Shown piece by piece: positions 21,990 to 33,194 of a stretch of DNA of 62,153 nt; positions within the stretch are counted from its first letter, which is position 1, and every line of letters starts with the position of its first letter. A model generated the notes under the pieces. The model made no database searches, was not told the origin of the DNA, and saw nothing but the letters and a program-made list of their open reading frames with translations. Source of the stretch: Ophryocystis elektroscirrha. Its lineage: Eukaryota > Apicomplexa > Conoidasida > Neogregarinorida > Ophryocystidae. Location: positions 1-62,153 of the forward strand of contig JAQIFP010000028.1 of the NCBI GenBank assembly GCA_030141585.1. The letters run 5' to 3'. A program made the position numbers and the translations under genes.

Positions 21990-24900
21990 TATATGAATTA
22001 GCTGCTGTATTTTGATTACAAATATTTGGGTGGTAAAGAAAATTTAAGCCCGCTTTTCCAATCCTAAAGATTTTAATTTTTTTAGTATAGTATGCTTACT
22101 TCATAAGATTGGTCGTTTTCTGGTAAACGTTTTCTTTCATAATTGCCTTTAATGATAACTCCTGAATTTAAAAATTTAAGGAAACTGAAATGAGATATCC
22201 AGCTAAAAAAAATTCTGATGTTTTTATATATTAATACCGTGTAAGAGCTGATTTAGACATTTGGTGTCTAAGTTCTTGTATGGCTTCTGTTATCTGATTA
22301 TATAAATTCCTATAAATGAGGTAGTTGTATTGACAAAATTACTTAGTAGTTGTCAAAGTAGCAGAAATGCTGGGAGTGGAGAGATTTAAACTAGGACTGA
22401 AATTGTATACTAATAGTAAAAAATGTACAATATACAACAGTTTACCGCAATTATTTGCAGGGGTTTGATAAAACTGGTGCCAGTACTTTTGTTCATTCAA
22501 TTGAAATATAGTTGAATCAAGACTTGATGAGTGTATATTTGCGTATATTTGACGGTCATTGAAAACAACATCAATAGTTCTGAGAGAAACTACTTTAACA
22601 CACAACAGTACTTTATTAAACATTCTGAAGAATTGTACACATCAGTAAGTAATTTTCTGGTCATGTTTTTAGGTGGCATGCTCATCATAGAAACAGAATC
22701 CGACATTTTACTATGCGTATCAAATTTGTTGAAATGGTAGCGTTTTGCTTGTTTTAGGTCCCAAAAAACAATTTCGCCATTTTCCCTTGTCAATACGCAA
22801 GTATAAAAGACTTCGGAGACGTTAGTTCCCAAACAAACATAAGCTTCAATATGAAGAGATCTACCAACTTTTAATACAAATTTACTACTTACAGTGCGTA
22901 GCTAACAAATAACATATTGTGCATTAACACACTTCCACGATGATCTAATAGAAAGTAATCAAATGGACTAGCTGCTAGATAATTTGTGCGTTGTTGTAAT
23001 AGTTTTACAAAGGGTATAGATCTGAAAACAAATAAATAAAATAAATTGTATACATACAAATTAAAAAATCCTTCTCATAATGTAAAATATATATATATAT
23101 GTTTATACATGTGTTTATATATATACATATATAAAAGAACCTGTTATTGATATAATAGCTTTATAAATGTGTTAGTTTATTACGTGACAAAAAAAAAGTA
23201 ATCCAATAAATTCCATGTTAAAGATATCGGCGGTAATGAAGTAACATACATATTTAAAGGAAGTATTTGGTCTTTAGGGTCTATTGCCAAACAACTATTT
23301 TGTATTTATAGAATTTTTTATCTTACTGGAATTTTCGACTTTTTACAGAACGACTAGATGTTGCACCATTCCATAATTTCAAACATTCTTCAACTTTTGG
23401 TCTGATGTTCTTAGGGATTTCGGGGCCAGTGCTCTCAACGTGCTTCAGAAAATTAATATTACTAAGATCAGGTTTTGTCCACGCCTTAGTATCATAAAAA
23501 ATAAGTTTACTCTATTACCTCAAAATGAATGAAAGTATTTGCACCGTGTAGTAAAGGTCTTAATTTACAAGAAGTTGTCAACACTCTGACAATATCAAAC
23601 CTTATTGGCCAAGCTGTATTACCTGCATTCGTAAGAAGCTTTGTTACGTTGATTCTTAGTGTAAAATTTGGTTTGAAGTTTACTCTGCGTATATAAATGA
23701 ATACTTAAAAACCTGATTTAATCTTTAAGCTATACAAGTAAAATCTCTACTATACGTGAACATCTAATTAATTATACAAGGAAAAACTCTTTTTGATATG
23801 CATATATATTACTGTATATAAATATGTATTATTTTACCGTTTCAGAATCGTAAATATTGTATATATGAAATTTAGTCCAACCAATATGCAATCGGCCTTC
23901 TTTAGTATTGCACCATAAATCTATAATAATCGGTCCATTGCTCTAAGTAAAAAAAAGTTTTTATCATATATAGATAATTAATTACGTCTATTTTTTCTGG
24001 CGTTAAATTTTGACTTGATAAATCGCAAATTTGAAATATTAGTTCGGATTGGTAGTGGGGACTTATATGCGTCAATACTCTACTTGTTTGTTTTACTACT
24101 CCTGCATATTGCACCTAAAGTTTGGTTAAAAGAATTCGATTATTATTACGTCAACATAAGTTTCAGTGAAATCAACTACTGCAGGTAATTTATCAGCGTT
24201 CAATATTTTTACAAACAAATATGCATGTTGGTCGTCAATTTCGATTATTTGATCTTTTTGTCTGAAGCAAGCGTGTAATGGGTAAGCAACTTACTTGAAT
24301 TTGGATTGATGCGGTATTCCTATATCACCTTGCATTGTGGCTATAACTTTATTTTTATGGTATAAATCGCAAGTAAATGTGTTTGTTTGATTTATATCTT
24401 TTAAAATAAGACTTCCCTGATAATTATCCACATAAACTAGTCATTACATTACTTTTATTCCAGCAGAAAAAGATTGAGGCCGTCTAAAATCAATATCTAT
24501 TACAGCTCTTGCTAAATCGTGAAAGGTTCCTTTGAAAATAAAAGTCCCAAGGTTTTGATGAAAGTCAATGATTTTCTTGATATTCAATGAATATACTGTT
24601 AAGACGGGATTCTGATTTAGCGCTGTTTTATTTGTGAAATGGACACGATAAGGACCACGAAATACCTATGAGCAAAAATATTTTGACATGTTTCTGACTA
24701 AAATTTATTATTTTATTATCTATTTAATGTTTTAATCTTATTTTATATATGGTTTTTAAAACTATTTTGTTAAGAATGCTAATATTAGCTTTTATCACTA
24801 AAGCATTCCGAATTTATTTTGTTTTTACAAAAGTTCACATCTATTTGAAGTCGGGTTTAATTAATTTACAAAGAGCTACTTGTGACATTTTCTATATTGC

Positions 24901-26485
24901 AAAACATAATTGCGAATTTGCAATATTTGTAAACATATATATATATATATATTTATTTATTTTTATTAATTTATATACTTTTTTTGACTTCAGTAACTTC
25001 TCTGACTCTCCATCTTCATTTGAGGAATCTGAAACAGCTTTTATGGTAACATTACACAAGTTGATTTCATGAAGATAAATTTCTTGGAATTCAAGCTGCA
25101 GAGAGTTAAACTTTTTCATAAATTACGTGAAAATTTAATTTCATGAAATTTCCGTAGGTTTTTGAGTTATAATAATCTAAATTCATCGATTGAGCTGTGG
25201 AAGAATCAACAAAATTTCGAAGTAGTTCTTTCTGCCTACTTAGTAACTAAAAAATCTATAAAAATAACGAAGTTCAAGTACTTTGTTTAACCCAGTTTTG
25301 TGATTCCAAACTTCTATTGTCAAATACTCTTTTTCTAAATGTAAATAGCTCCCCCTCCACTCAAAGGTTTCATGAAAAAATATGTTTATGGACTCATTAG
25401 GCAATATTTGTGTGCTTCCAGTAGTAAACTGATGACTTGAAAATCCAGCGATTTGAGGGTATGTTTTGCCATCATTTTGGTCTCTTACTTGTACTTCTAT
25501 TTGAACTCCTCCAAAATATATCACTATTAAAATTCAAATAATTATTATTATTAAAATAAATCTCATTTAATATATTTATATAAATATATTAGTATATGTA
25601 TAATTATTCATATATATATATATATATATATATGAATACATTTATAAAGACAAGTTATAATTTTTACCTAAAAATATATTAGTATACTTTTGAGATGTTA
25701 AGTTCTGTAATATTAGCCCATGTAGTTTGACTCTAAATCTGCGTCGCGTTGTCCATAGAGTTTTTTCATTTTTATAGATTTCTTGATCTGGAAGGTTTAT
25801 TGACAGAATTTTTTCATCAAATTTATTAAACTCAATTTCAGACATAATGTTTTCCTTGAAAAAATGATTATTTTAATTTATGCTTACATCATCTGTTGCA
25901 TTATTAGAGTCATCTGTGTCTATGTTTGTCCAGGCAATTTCATCGACCAACGCTCTAATTGGCTTCGATTCTTCAGCGATTTCAGGGTCTATTTAATTGA
26001 TATATCATTAGGATTATAATACTACTAATACATCTTTTTTTTTTTACATTATTTATAGGGACGGGTTATAAACATGTATATATATTTTAATCTCTATTGT
26101 ACTATATATGTGTATATATTATTTACATTTATAGATAAGCAAAATATATTACAATGTATATATACATTTACTAATTACGTTACATGATACTATACTCTAC
26201 GTTTACCCGAAATACCCACAGCATATATAAAATGCATGTTTGCGGTATTTAGTCTTATTTACAATAATACAAATATTTAAAATTTAATGATAAGAAAACT
26301 ACAAAAAAACAAAAGAAATAACTATTTAAAACTTTATTTAATATACCCAAAAAAATACAACTAGTATATATACCTTTCTCTGTGTTTTCTGGTTTTTTTT
26401 TAGATTGAGATTGAAACCCCTTGACATATCCCGTAATAGTCTGTATCGTTTCAGTCGAAATAATGTTAAACATTTCTACTCCCAA
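21517..26485 (-). CDS. CEP76-like centriolar protein
   Basis: CEP76 is a C2-domain, peptidase-like-fold protein that limits centriole reduplication. Here many exons run from MGVEMFNIISTETIQ (26485) to a stop at 21517-21519. After an N-terminal part, a C2-like region (FTTGSTQILPNESINIFF, SYLHLEKEYLTIEVWNH) is followed by FLLDHRGSVLMHNMLF and HIEAYVCLGTNVSEVFYTCV, then RENGEIVFWDLKQAKRYHF and RTIDVVFNDRQIYANI. This order matches the C-terminal domain of CEP76 (EAFVCVGT..., ITFWESLTGHRY, IGCVFNHQMFLGN). The last exon ends AYPGDLSQVDMIVLAVSQS. CC2D2A has a related domain and is the main alternative. The start and several exon edges were placed by eye. A 387-nt intron follows exon 1. Confidence 0.7.
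21930..21985. repeat. (AT)n microsatellite
   Basis: This TA dinucleotide tract lies in an intron near the 3' end of the CEP76-like gene. Confidence 0.9.
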
Positions 26486-26915
26486 TAAATAAAATTAATG
26501 AGATTGAAACATATTAATTTTAACTTAATAAAAAAAAATAAAGTTTATTCTTTGATAAAAAAAAAAAAAAAGTTCTGTACATGGACAAGTTAAGTAATAA
26601 TAATTTTATAAATTACTAAAGAAGTCATTTGGCACAGCAATTTCCAGCTATTAATATATATATTGAATTAATTAAATTCTATATATATCTAAAATATTTT
26701 TTCTATCAGATTGATGGACTTATAACCGATATTGTCAGTGTAGTCTGTTTGATTAAAATACGAATATGTCCATAATCAGCAAATTGACAAGTAATATGTG
26801 TATATAAACTAAAGGTTATAAATAGTCAAATAAAATTCATTTTAAAAATAAATTGGACTTAGAAAAGAATAGTAAAAAAATTATTCTTAATTAAAAAAAA
26901 AAAAAATTGAAAGGG

Positions 26916-27514
26916 TTAAAACTGCCATACCAATATAACAGCAACAGTGAGAAGTGAAAGAAGAAAGAATAACATAATATAATATTTATACCTTTTTTTT
27001 TTTTGAAGCTGCTTGTTTGTCATATTCATTGATGTTTTAACATCCACATAACCAGACTCTATATCATCTATATAAGATTTTTGAGCTCTGCTTTGGTCTA
27101 GAATTCGCGAAATTACTCCATGTATCTGTTGCACTGATGAATGTATGGAGGATATCTCATTTTCATTTGTAATAGATGCCGACTTTTGTTTTTTGCTACC
27201 CTACATAAAGAAGATGTGTTTGCTAAGATAGACTTATACATGGAGTATATGCAATAAAACTTTAGCACATAACTAAGCTTTCTTTCACTTAAAATGATGC
27301 ACAGTATAATTAATACTCTAATTCATAGTTCAATTTATAGTGATGTTTGACCAATTAAAATTATTTAAAGTATGTTTAGTGACTCATAAGTTAAGTATGG
27401 AAAACCAACTCGAAACTAACTCGTAAAAATAAATCTTACTAGAAATAATTCAGTATCTGATTCAGCCACGTCGTCGAATTGATCTTTAAATATTAATGGA
27501 GAGGCGTGGGTCAT
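26916..27514 (-). CDS. Short Qa-like SNARE without Habc domain
   Basis: Exon 1 starts MTHASPLIFKDQFDDV at 27514 and is followed by an intron of about 230 nt. Exon 2 begins GSKKQKSAS near 27200. The protein (about 125 residues) has a SNARE heptad region, SIHSSVQQIHGVISRILDQS then YIDDIESGYVDVKTSMN, and a C-terminal anchor YYIMLFFLLSLLTVAVILVW. Alignment to syntaxin heptads puts Gln of RAQKS at the zero layer, as in Qa SNAREs. The N-terminus is too short for an Habc domain. A Qb/Qc assignment (Bet1/Sft1 type) is the alternative. The gene starts 60 bp from the divergent PRP16 gene. Confidence 0.75.
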
Positions 27515-27574
27515 AATAGATTAATTATATCCAAAAATTAATAAAACATCTGCAGAACCTGATAGTTAGATTTA

Positions 27575-30500
27575 ATGAGTGAAAATTCGAAAAAAATACA
27601 TAACTATAAAACAACGTATAATGATACAAATAAAACCTCAAATTTTCATTCAAAACATCATTTTAGGAATAATTTAAGGTCTAAATTAGAAGATGCATCA
27701 ATATCAACTCGAAGTTCCAGTAATGCATCTAGTTATAGTGATTTCTGGAAAATCCAGAGTCATACGTATTCCAATTCCTTAATTTACATCAAAGGCAATG
27801 CCAATTCTTTTAAACGTCATCGTTCTAATGAAAGCTCTAAATTGTCGAAGAACCTTAATAAATCGTCTAATAAAGTTATGAAAGATAATAAAAGTGAATT
27901 TGTTATTCCGTCGTTAGAAAAAACTATAGAGTGTTTGGAAAATGCAGGGAATGAAGATGAAGATAATAAGCTGTGGGTAAACCTGTTATTACTGAAAGAT
28001 TCCAATGATAAAACTATTGATATAGATAGAGCTTGGTATGACTCTGAAGAAGGAGACTATTTTAATCATGGAAATGAAAACTCTATACTTACAGATGCTG
28101 ACTTACTTCATAAAGAAGATCATTTGAAGCACCGTGCATATCAGTTAGAGGATATACAGCGAAAACAAAAACTTAATATAAAAGACTCCATTAAATATGC
28201 AGAACAGGATTTATGGGAGCTAAATAGGCTGAATCAGAGTGGTATAAATATGTCCTCTGTTAGAACAGAAAATAATATATTACATGCGTTGTATGAAATA
28301 CCCTCTGGTACGGATATAGAGTCAAATAATTCTGTACATGTAATTGTACGTGAAATGAAACCTCCTTTTTTATGTGGGGATATAAAATATACCACACAAA
28401 TAGAGACCGTCCCTATTGTAAAAGATCCTACCTCTGATTTAGCTATTTTGGCTAAACGTGGTTCCCAAGTTGTTCGTATATTAAGAGACAGGGAGGATAA
28501 GTCGAAAATGCGTCAAAGGTTTTGGGAGGTTGCTGGTTCGTCTATGGGAGAACTCATTGGACTGAAACAAAAAGAAAAGACCAAGCAAGACTTGGAGGAC
28601 GAAAAACTTGCTGATGATTCTAATAAAGAACAGTCGACTTTTTCTTCTGTATTCAAGCAAAAAAATACTAATGAATCAGTTGGAGATATAGCGGAAAATG
28701 AATCTGGAACTGGTGTAACTGATTTCTCAAAAAAACAGTCAATACAAAGTCAAAGAGAATGTCTTCCAATTTATCAAGTGCGTGATGAATTGCTGTCTAT
28801 ATTGCGACATAATCAAATAATGGTGATTGTTGGAGAAACAGGTTCTGGAAAAACTACACAATTAACGCAGTATTTATATGAAGAAGGGTATGCGAACTCT
28901 GGTATTATAGGATGTACACAGCCACGAAGAGTTGCAGCTGTTTCCGTAGCCAAACGTGTGGCAGATGAAATGAATGTTAATCTAGGAGACTTAGTTGGGT
29001 ACGCCATCCGTTTTGAAGATTGCATAGATCCAGTAAATACAAAAATTATATATATGACGGATGGTATTCTTTTGCGTGAAAGTTTATTGGACAACGACTT
29101 AGACAAGTATTCTGTTATTATCATGGATGAAGCTCATGAAAGGTCTCTCAATACTGATATATTATTTGGTATATTAAAAAACTTGGTAGCTCGAAGAAAC
29201 GATTTTCGATTGATAGTAACTTCAGCTACTATGAACTCTGAACAGTTTTCAAATTTTTTTGGTTCATGCCCAATTTTTCATATACCAGGTAGAACTTTCC
29301 CCGTCCAAATTGTTTATACACGCTCGCCAGCAAATGACTACGTTGATGCTGCTGTGCAGCAATGTTTGCAAATTCACTGCTCAAATCTTATGCCTGAGTT
29401 TTGTGCGAAAACTATGGGAAATTTAGGCAATTCAGTAAATTTTGCTTCCTTAGTGTCTCAGAATCTATTAGGCAATCCCGCTCCGGGAAGTGCTACTAAT
29501 TTAGGAGATATTTTAATATTTATGACTGGACAAGAAGATATCGAAGCAACTTGTCATTTAATTACTGAAAGAGCATACAAATTAGCAGATAGAATTCCTC
29601 CTCTAACAGTTCTTCCCATATACTCTACTTTACCTGCGGATTTGCAAGCTAAAATATTTGAAAAAAGTTCCCATAGAAAAGTTATAGTTGCCACTAATAT
29701 TGCCGAAACTTCTTTGACTTTAGACGGTGTCAGATATGTCATAGATTGTGGGTTTTGTAAATTAAAAACTTATAATGCAAAAGTTGGTATGGATGCTTTA
29801 CAAATAACTCCCATTTCTAGAGCCAATGCACAGCAAAGATCTGGAAGAGCTGGTAGAACAGGTCCTGGAATTTGTTATAGATTATATACAGAAAGAGCTT
29901 TTGTCGCAGAGCTTTTTGAGAATAATATACCTGAAATTCAAAGAACTAATTTATGTCATACTGTATTGCTCTTGAAGTCCTTGGGAATTGAGAATTTACT
30001 GGATTTTGACTTCATGGACCCTCCACCTCAAGAAACAATATTGAACTCAATGTATCAACTTTGGGTTTTAGGTGCTTTAGATAACAATGGAGACTTAACT
30101 GAGATTGGAAAAAAGACTATTCAATTTCCTCTGGATCCTCCTTTAGCTAAAATGCTATTAACAGCTGCCAACGAAAAATGTACTGCCGAAGTTTTAGTTA
30201 TTGTTTCTATGTTATCTGTCCCAAGTGTATTTTATCGTCCAAAAGATCGTGCGGAAGAAAGCGATTCAGTTAGAGAAAAGTTTTTTGTTCCTGAATCAGA
30301 CCATTTAACACTATTAAATGCTTATATGCAATGGAAAAACCAACATTATAATCCTCATTGGGCTACGGCCCATTTCGTGCATCACCGAGCCTTGATAAAA
30401 GCCAGAGATGTGCGTTTACAATTGTTAGAAATAATGAAGCAACAATCAGTTCCTTTGATATCCTCTACACCTAATTGGGACGTTGTACGGAAAGCAATTT

Positions 30501-30835
30501 GTAGTGGTTATTTTCAAAATGCCTCTAAAATCAAAGGTATTGGGGAATATGTAAATTTAAGAACATCAATACCTTGTCACCTACATCCAAGTTCAGCTAT
30601 ATATGGGTCTGGATCTACACCGGAATATATTGTTTACCATGAAGTTGTAATAACTGTGAAAGAGTATATGCAAACTGTTACTGCCGTAGACCCGAGATGG
30701 CTAGCAGAATTGGGACCTATGTTTTTTACGTTAAAAGAAGCTAACGTATCCTTAAAAACTTGTCAGGAACAAAGCAAACTTCAAGAGACTTTTCCAAGTA
30801 AGATATTTACTAACTGCAAAGATATTTGCGCTTAA
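27575..30835 (+). CDS. Pre-mRNA-splicing DEAH helicase PRP16
   Basis: PRP16 (DHX38) remodels the spliceosome between the two catalytic steps. This is a single 1086-residue ORF, with an Asn/Ser-rich N-terminal region followed by AKRGSQVVRILRDREDKSKM and RFWEVAGSSMGELIGL, the PRP16-specific signature before the helicase core. Motif I GETGSGKTT is near residue 420, DEAH near 518, SAT near 550 and QQRSGRAGRTG near 753. The HA2/OB region follows and ends near ITVKEYMQTVTAVDPRWLAE. The start is the first ATG in frame after the divergent promoter. The lack of any intron in so long a gene contrasts with its neighbours. Confidence 0.95.
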   Translation: MSENSKKIHNYKTTYNDTNKTSNFHSKHHFRNNLRSKLEDASISTRSSSNASSYSDFWKIQSHTYSNSLIYIKGNANSFKRHRSNESSKLSKNLNKSSNKVMKDNKSEFVIPSLEKTIECLENAGNEDEDNKLWVNLLLLKDSNDKTIDIDRAWYDSEEGDYFNHGNENSILTDADLLHKEDHLKHRAYQLEDIQRKQKLNIKDSIKYAEQDLWELNRLNQSGINMSSVRTENNILHALYEIPSGTDIESNNSVHVIVREMKPPFLCGDIKYTTQIETVPIVKDPTSDLAILAKRGSQVVRILRDREDKSKMRQRFWEVAGSSMGELIGLKQKEKTKQDLEDEKLADDSNKEQSTFSSVFKQKNTNESVGDIAENESGTGVTDFSKKQSIQSQRECLPIYQVRDELLSILRHNQIMVIVGETGSGKTTQLTQYLYEEGYANSGIIGCTQPRRVAAVSVAKRVADEMNVNLGDLVGYAIRFEDCIDPVNTKIIYMTDGILLRESLLDNDLDKYSVIIMDEAHERSLNTDILFGILKNLVARRNDFRLIVTSATMNSEQFSNFFGSCPIFHIPGRTFPVQIVYTRSPANDYVDAAVQQCLQIHCSNLMPEFCAKTMGNLGNSVNFASLVSQNLLGNPAPGSATNLGDILIFMTGQEDIEATCHLITERAYKLADRIPPLTVLPIYSTLPADLQAKIFEKSSHRKVIVATNIAETSLTLDGVRYVIDCGFCKLKTYNAKVGMDALQITPISRANAQQRSGRAGRTGPGICYRLYTERAFVAELFENNIPEIQRTNLCHTVLLLKSLGIENLLDFDFMDPPPQETILNSMYQLWVLGALDNNGDLTEIGKKTIQFPLDPPLAKMLLTAANEKCTAEVLVIVSMLSVPSVFYRPKDRAEESDSVREKFFVPESDHLTLLNAYMQWKNQHYNPHWATAHFVHHRALIKARDVRLQLLEIMKQQSVPLISSTPNWDVVRKAICSGYFQNASKIKGIGEYVNLRTSIPCHLHPSSAIYGSGSTPEYIVYHEVVITVKEYMQTVTAVDPRWLAELGPMFFTLKEANVSLKTCQEQSKLQETFPSKIFTNCKDICA

Positions 30836-30920
30836 ATGTGTATATAGTGTAAGTTATTCAAAGTAACTTAGAATAAATTATTGATAAGTCAAATATATTT
30901 GTTGAATTGTATAAATTAGA

Positions 30921-31130
30921 ATGCAAAAGTCTTATGAAATACATAAAATATTACTTAAGATAATAAAAAAAAATGCAGATAATAAAGTTGATAAAAAGCC
31001 TACTGTGACGGAAATACGCAATGAAGAAGTAGATCGGTTACAAAGTGCAGTTACTCTAAGGGTTGCAGAACCAGGTGTGAGACGCAAATATATTCATAAA
31101 CCGTTACCAATCCCTTCATTTAAAACATGA
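30921..31130 (+). CDS. Small hypothetical ORF (69 residues)
   Basis: The ORF MQKSYEIHKILLKIIKKNAD... starts 85 bp after PRP16 on the same strand. It is basic and helical with a Pro/Ser-rich end (HKPLPIPSFKT). No family was recognised. Its last 37 bases overlap the 3' end of the opposing minus-strand gene, so one of the two 3' ends may be wrong. It could be a true small protein or PRP16 3' UTR sequence. Confidence 0.4.
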   Translation: MQKSYEIHKILLKIIKKNADNKVDKKPTVTEIRNEEVDRLQSAVTLRVAEPGVRRKYIHKPLPIPSFKT

Positions 31131-32145
31131 TCTTCATTTACTAAACATAACTCATTGTCAACGTATTTTATTTGTAAAAACAAATTAGAGTAAACTTGAG
31201 ATATTGGTGGGGTACAGAGTTTCATACTATTCAGTTTTACAGGCTCAAAAATGTAATCTTCTGAGGCAAGGTATTGTTCAAAATTAAGCGTTGTATCATG
31301 GGAAATAAATTGCTCATATTTTGAGGTCTAGAAATAATTGAATTGAACAGTCAAACTTACAATGTTAATTATATTTTCACATAATTGCTTTTTTAATTCC
31401 GAGTATATCGCTTGCTATTTTATTATATTTAATAATTACAAATTTGTACTTGGGTTATTAAATTTTGAAGTTGTTGTTTCCTATTATAAGTTGCAGTCTT
31501 TTTATACAAGAAATCTTGATTAATTATATAACAGGTACTTTTTGTCTCTTACATAGTTTGTGGTTATATCGAATAATCAAAGAATAAGGTTTTTCCCTGT
31601 TATTTGTCTTCAAAAAGTTATCTTATTAAAATGATTTTATGCTTTTACCAATATTACCAAAATTATCAAATTCCAAGATTGATTCTACACTAACGGTTAA
31701 ATTTTTATTAGCTACCTAATGTTTTGTTACATACAATTTTAAATATAACCAGTAATAGTGCAGAATTATTTTTTATTTCCTTTAAATCAGCATTGAAACA
31801 GCACAAAGATTTTTGAACAAGTTCAACTGATATTTCTTTTACATACTCTGAAAACTTTATCTTGAAATGTTATTTAACCGTCAATATCGTGATTTATTTC
31901 CTTGAACGACCTTCATAAAATTTATTACTTTACCGTCAAATCTTCATTAATAGTTGGAAATAATTGGGAATATATTTCATTAATTGTTTTACATATACAT
32001 GTCAACTTGATTTCTGGTAGTTGTTTACAGATTATTCTTGTATATTGTGCTACTGTGAATTTATCCTTGGAATCAAGAATCCAAGGAATCAAAAACCTAC
32101 ATACCGCAAAGGTTATTTTACATATAATCGTCATTATATAATCAT

Positions 32146-32200
<55 letters not shown>

Positions 32201-32514
32201 TCCATTTTGATTGTAAAAATAGATATGAGTATAACTGAAGTTAGATACCATTTTAAAGTATTGGATATGACAGGAAGTAATGTTATTATCAAACAATTAT
32301 CTTGATTTGATGTGGTCATAAAATCAGTTAGCATAGTTTTATGGGTGTTTAAAGGTGAATCACTTGACATTATATTATTAAAACTTATGCCTGAAGTTAC
32401 ATGGAGCGAAGATACATCCGAATTCCATTTCAAAAAATATATGGCATTTATATTTTGTTGTTGTTTTATATTTTCAAAGCAGTCGATCAGAGATTTATTC
32501 AATACTAAGCTCAT
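31094..32514 (-). CDS. Multi-exon protein of unknown function
   Basis: Minus-strand exons separated by AT-rich introns begin MSLVLNKSLIDCFENIKQQQ at 32514. The first intron is mostly an (AT)n tract (32130-32250), and it is followed by FLIPWILDSKDKFTVAQYTR and KQLPEIKLTCICKTINEIYS. Further exons include EYVKEISVELVQKSLCCFNA, NNREKPYSLIIRYNHKL, a helical AIYSELKKQLCENIINI and SKYEQFISHDTTLNFEQYLA. The frame ends at 31094-31096. The pieces look helical and soluble, and one (QQLQNLITQ plus the next exon) has coiled-coil heptads. I could not fix all splice sites and recognised no family. Confidence 0.5.
32146..32200. repeat. (AT)n microsatellite
   Basis: This pure AT dinucleotide tract lies in the first intron of the unknown minus-strand gene. 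Confidence 0.9.
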
Positions 32515-32560
32515 TGCTTTAAAATTTCTATCAATTCTGATCTGCAGAAGTGATGTTTAA

Positions 32561-33194
32561 GTGTTTAAATTTTAGTTAAAATTTGTATTTAAATTTTTTA
32601 CGCAATGTTAGGTTTTGTAAAAAAATATTATTTTTAATATCATTGAACAATTGTACAATCCTACATCACAATATTGTGATATATCAAAAAAATATTAATT
32701 ATTCTATATTGTAGAGGAACGGTATATGTGCAAAAATTATTTAGTAAATTTATACACTTAAATGTTAAAAATTGACTGTAATTTTATATTTGCGTTAGGT
32801 GCAAGGGAATAATCATTTAAATATATATATTATGTAAGCCTGTTATGTTAAAGGAATAGCCGGAATTTTTTGGGTCCTTTTTTAACCAGTGATAATTAAA
32901 ATATTATAAAATTGTGCAAATTTTTTTAATTAAGATTATTACTGATTTTTTTCACTTAAACCAAGGTTATTTGCATAAAACAAGTTGAGTTTCTTTATTA
33001 ATTTAATGTTTTTGAGATCGAAGCTTCTGACAAAGGATTAGTCTCCTCTACCAGTCTGCTTTTCCGAAGAATAATAGTAATGTTAAAATTTTATTCCTCT
33101 TGACGATATATGTACATAGTTAGCTCAACTTGCCAATGTAAATGATGATTCAATAATAATAAGTGTTACAAGTTTAAATATCACCGCAATAAAT
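32561..33194. promoter_or_regulatory. Divergent intergenic region
   Basis: This 634-bp AT-rich spacer lies between divergent genes and should hold both promoters. No RNA gene or ORF of note was seen. Confidence 0.4.

Noticed and set aside
32134..32296. Plus- and minus-strand ORFs across an AT tract
   Set aside because: The YIYIYI runs are translations of the (AT)n repeat in an intron; only the flanking non-repeat parts look coding.
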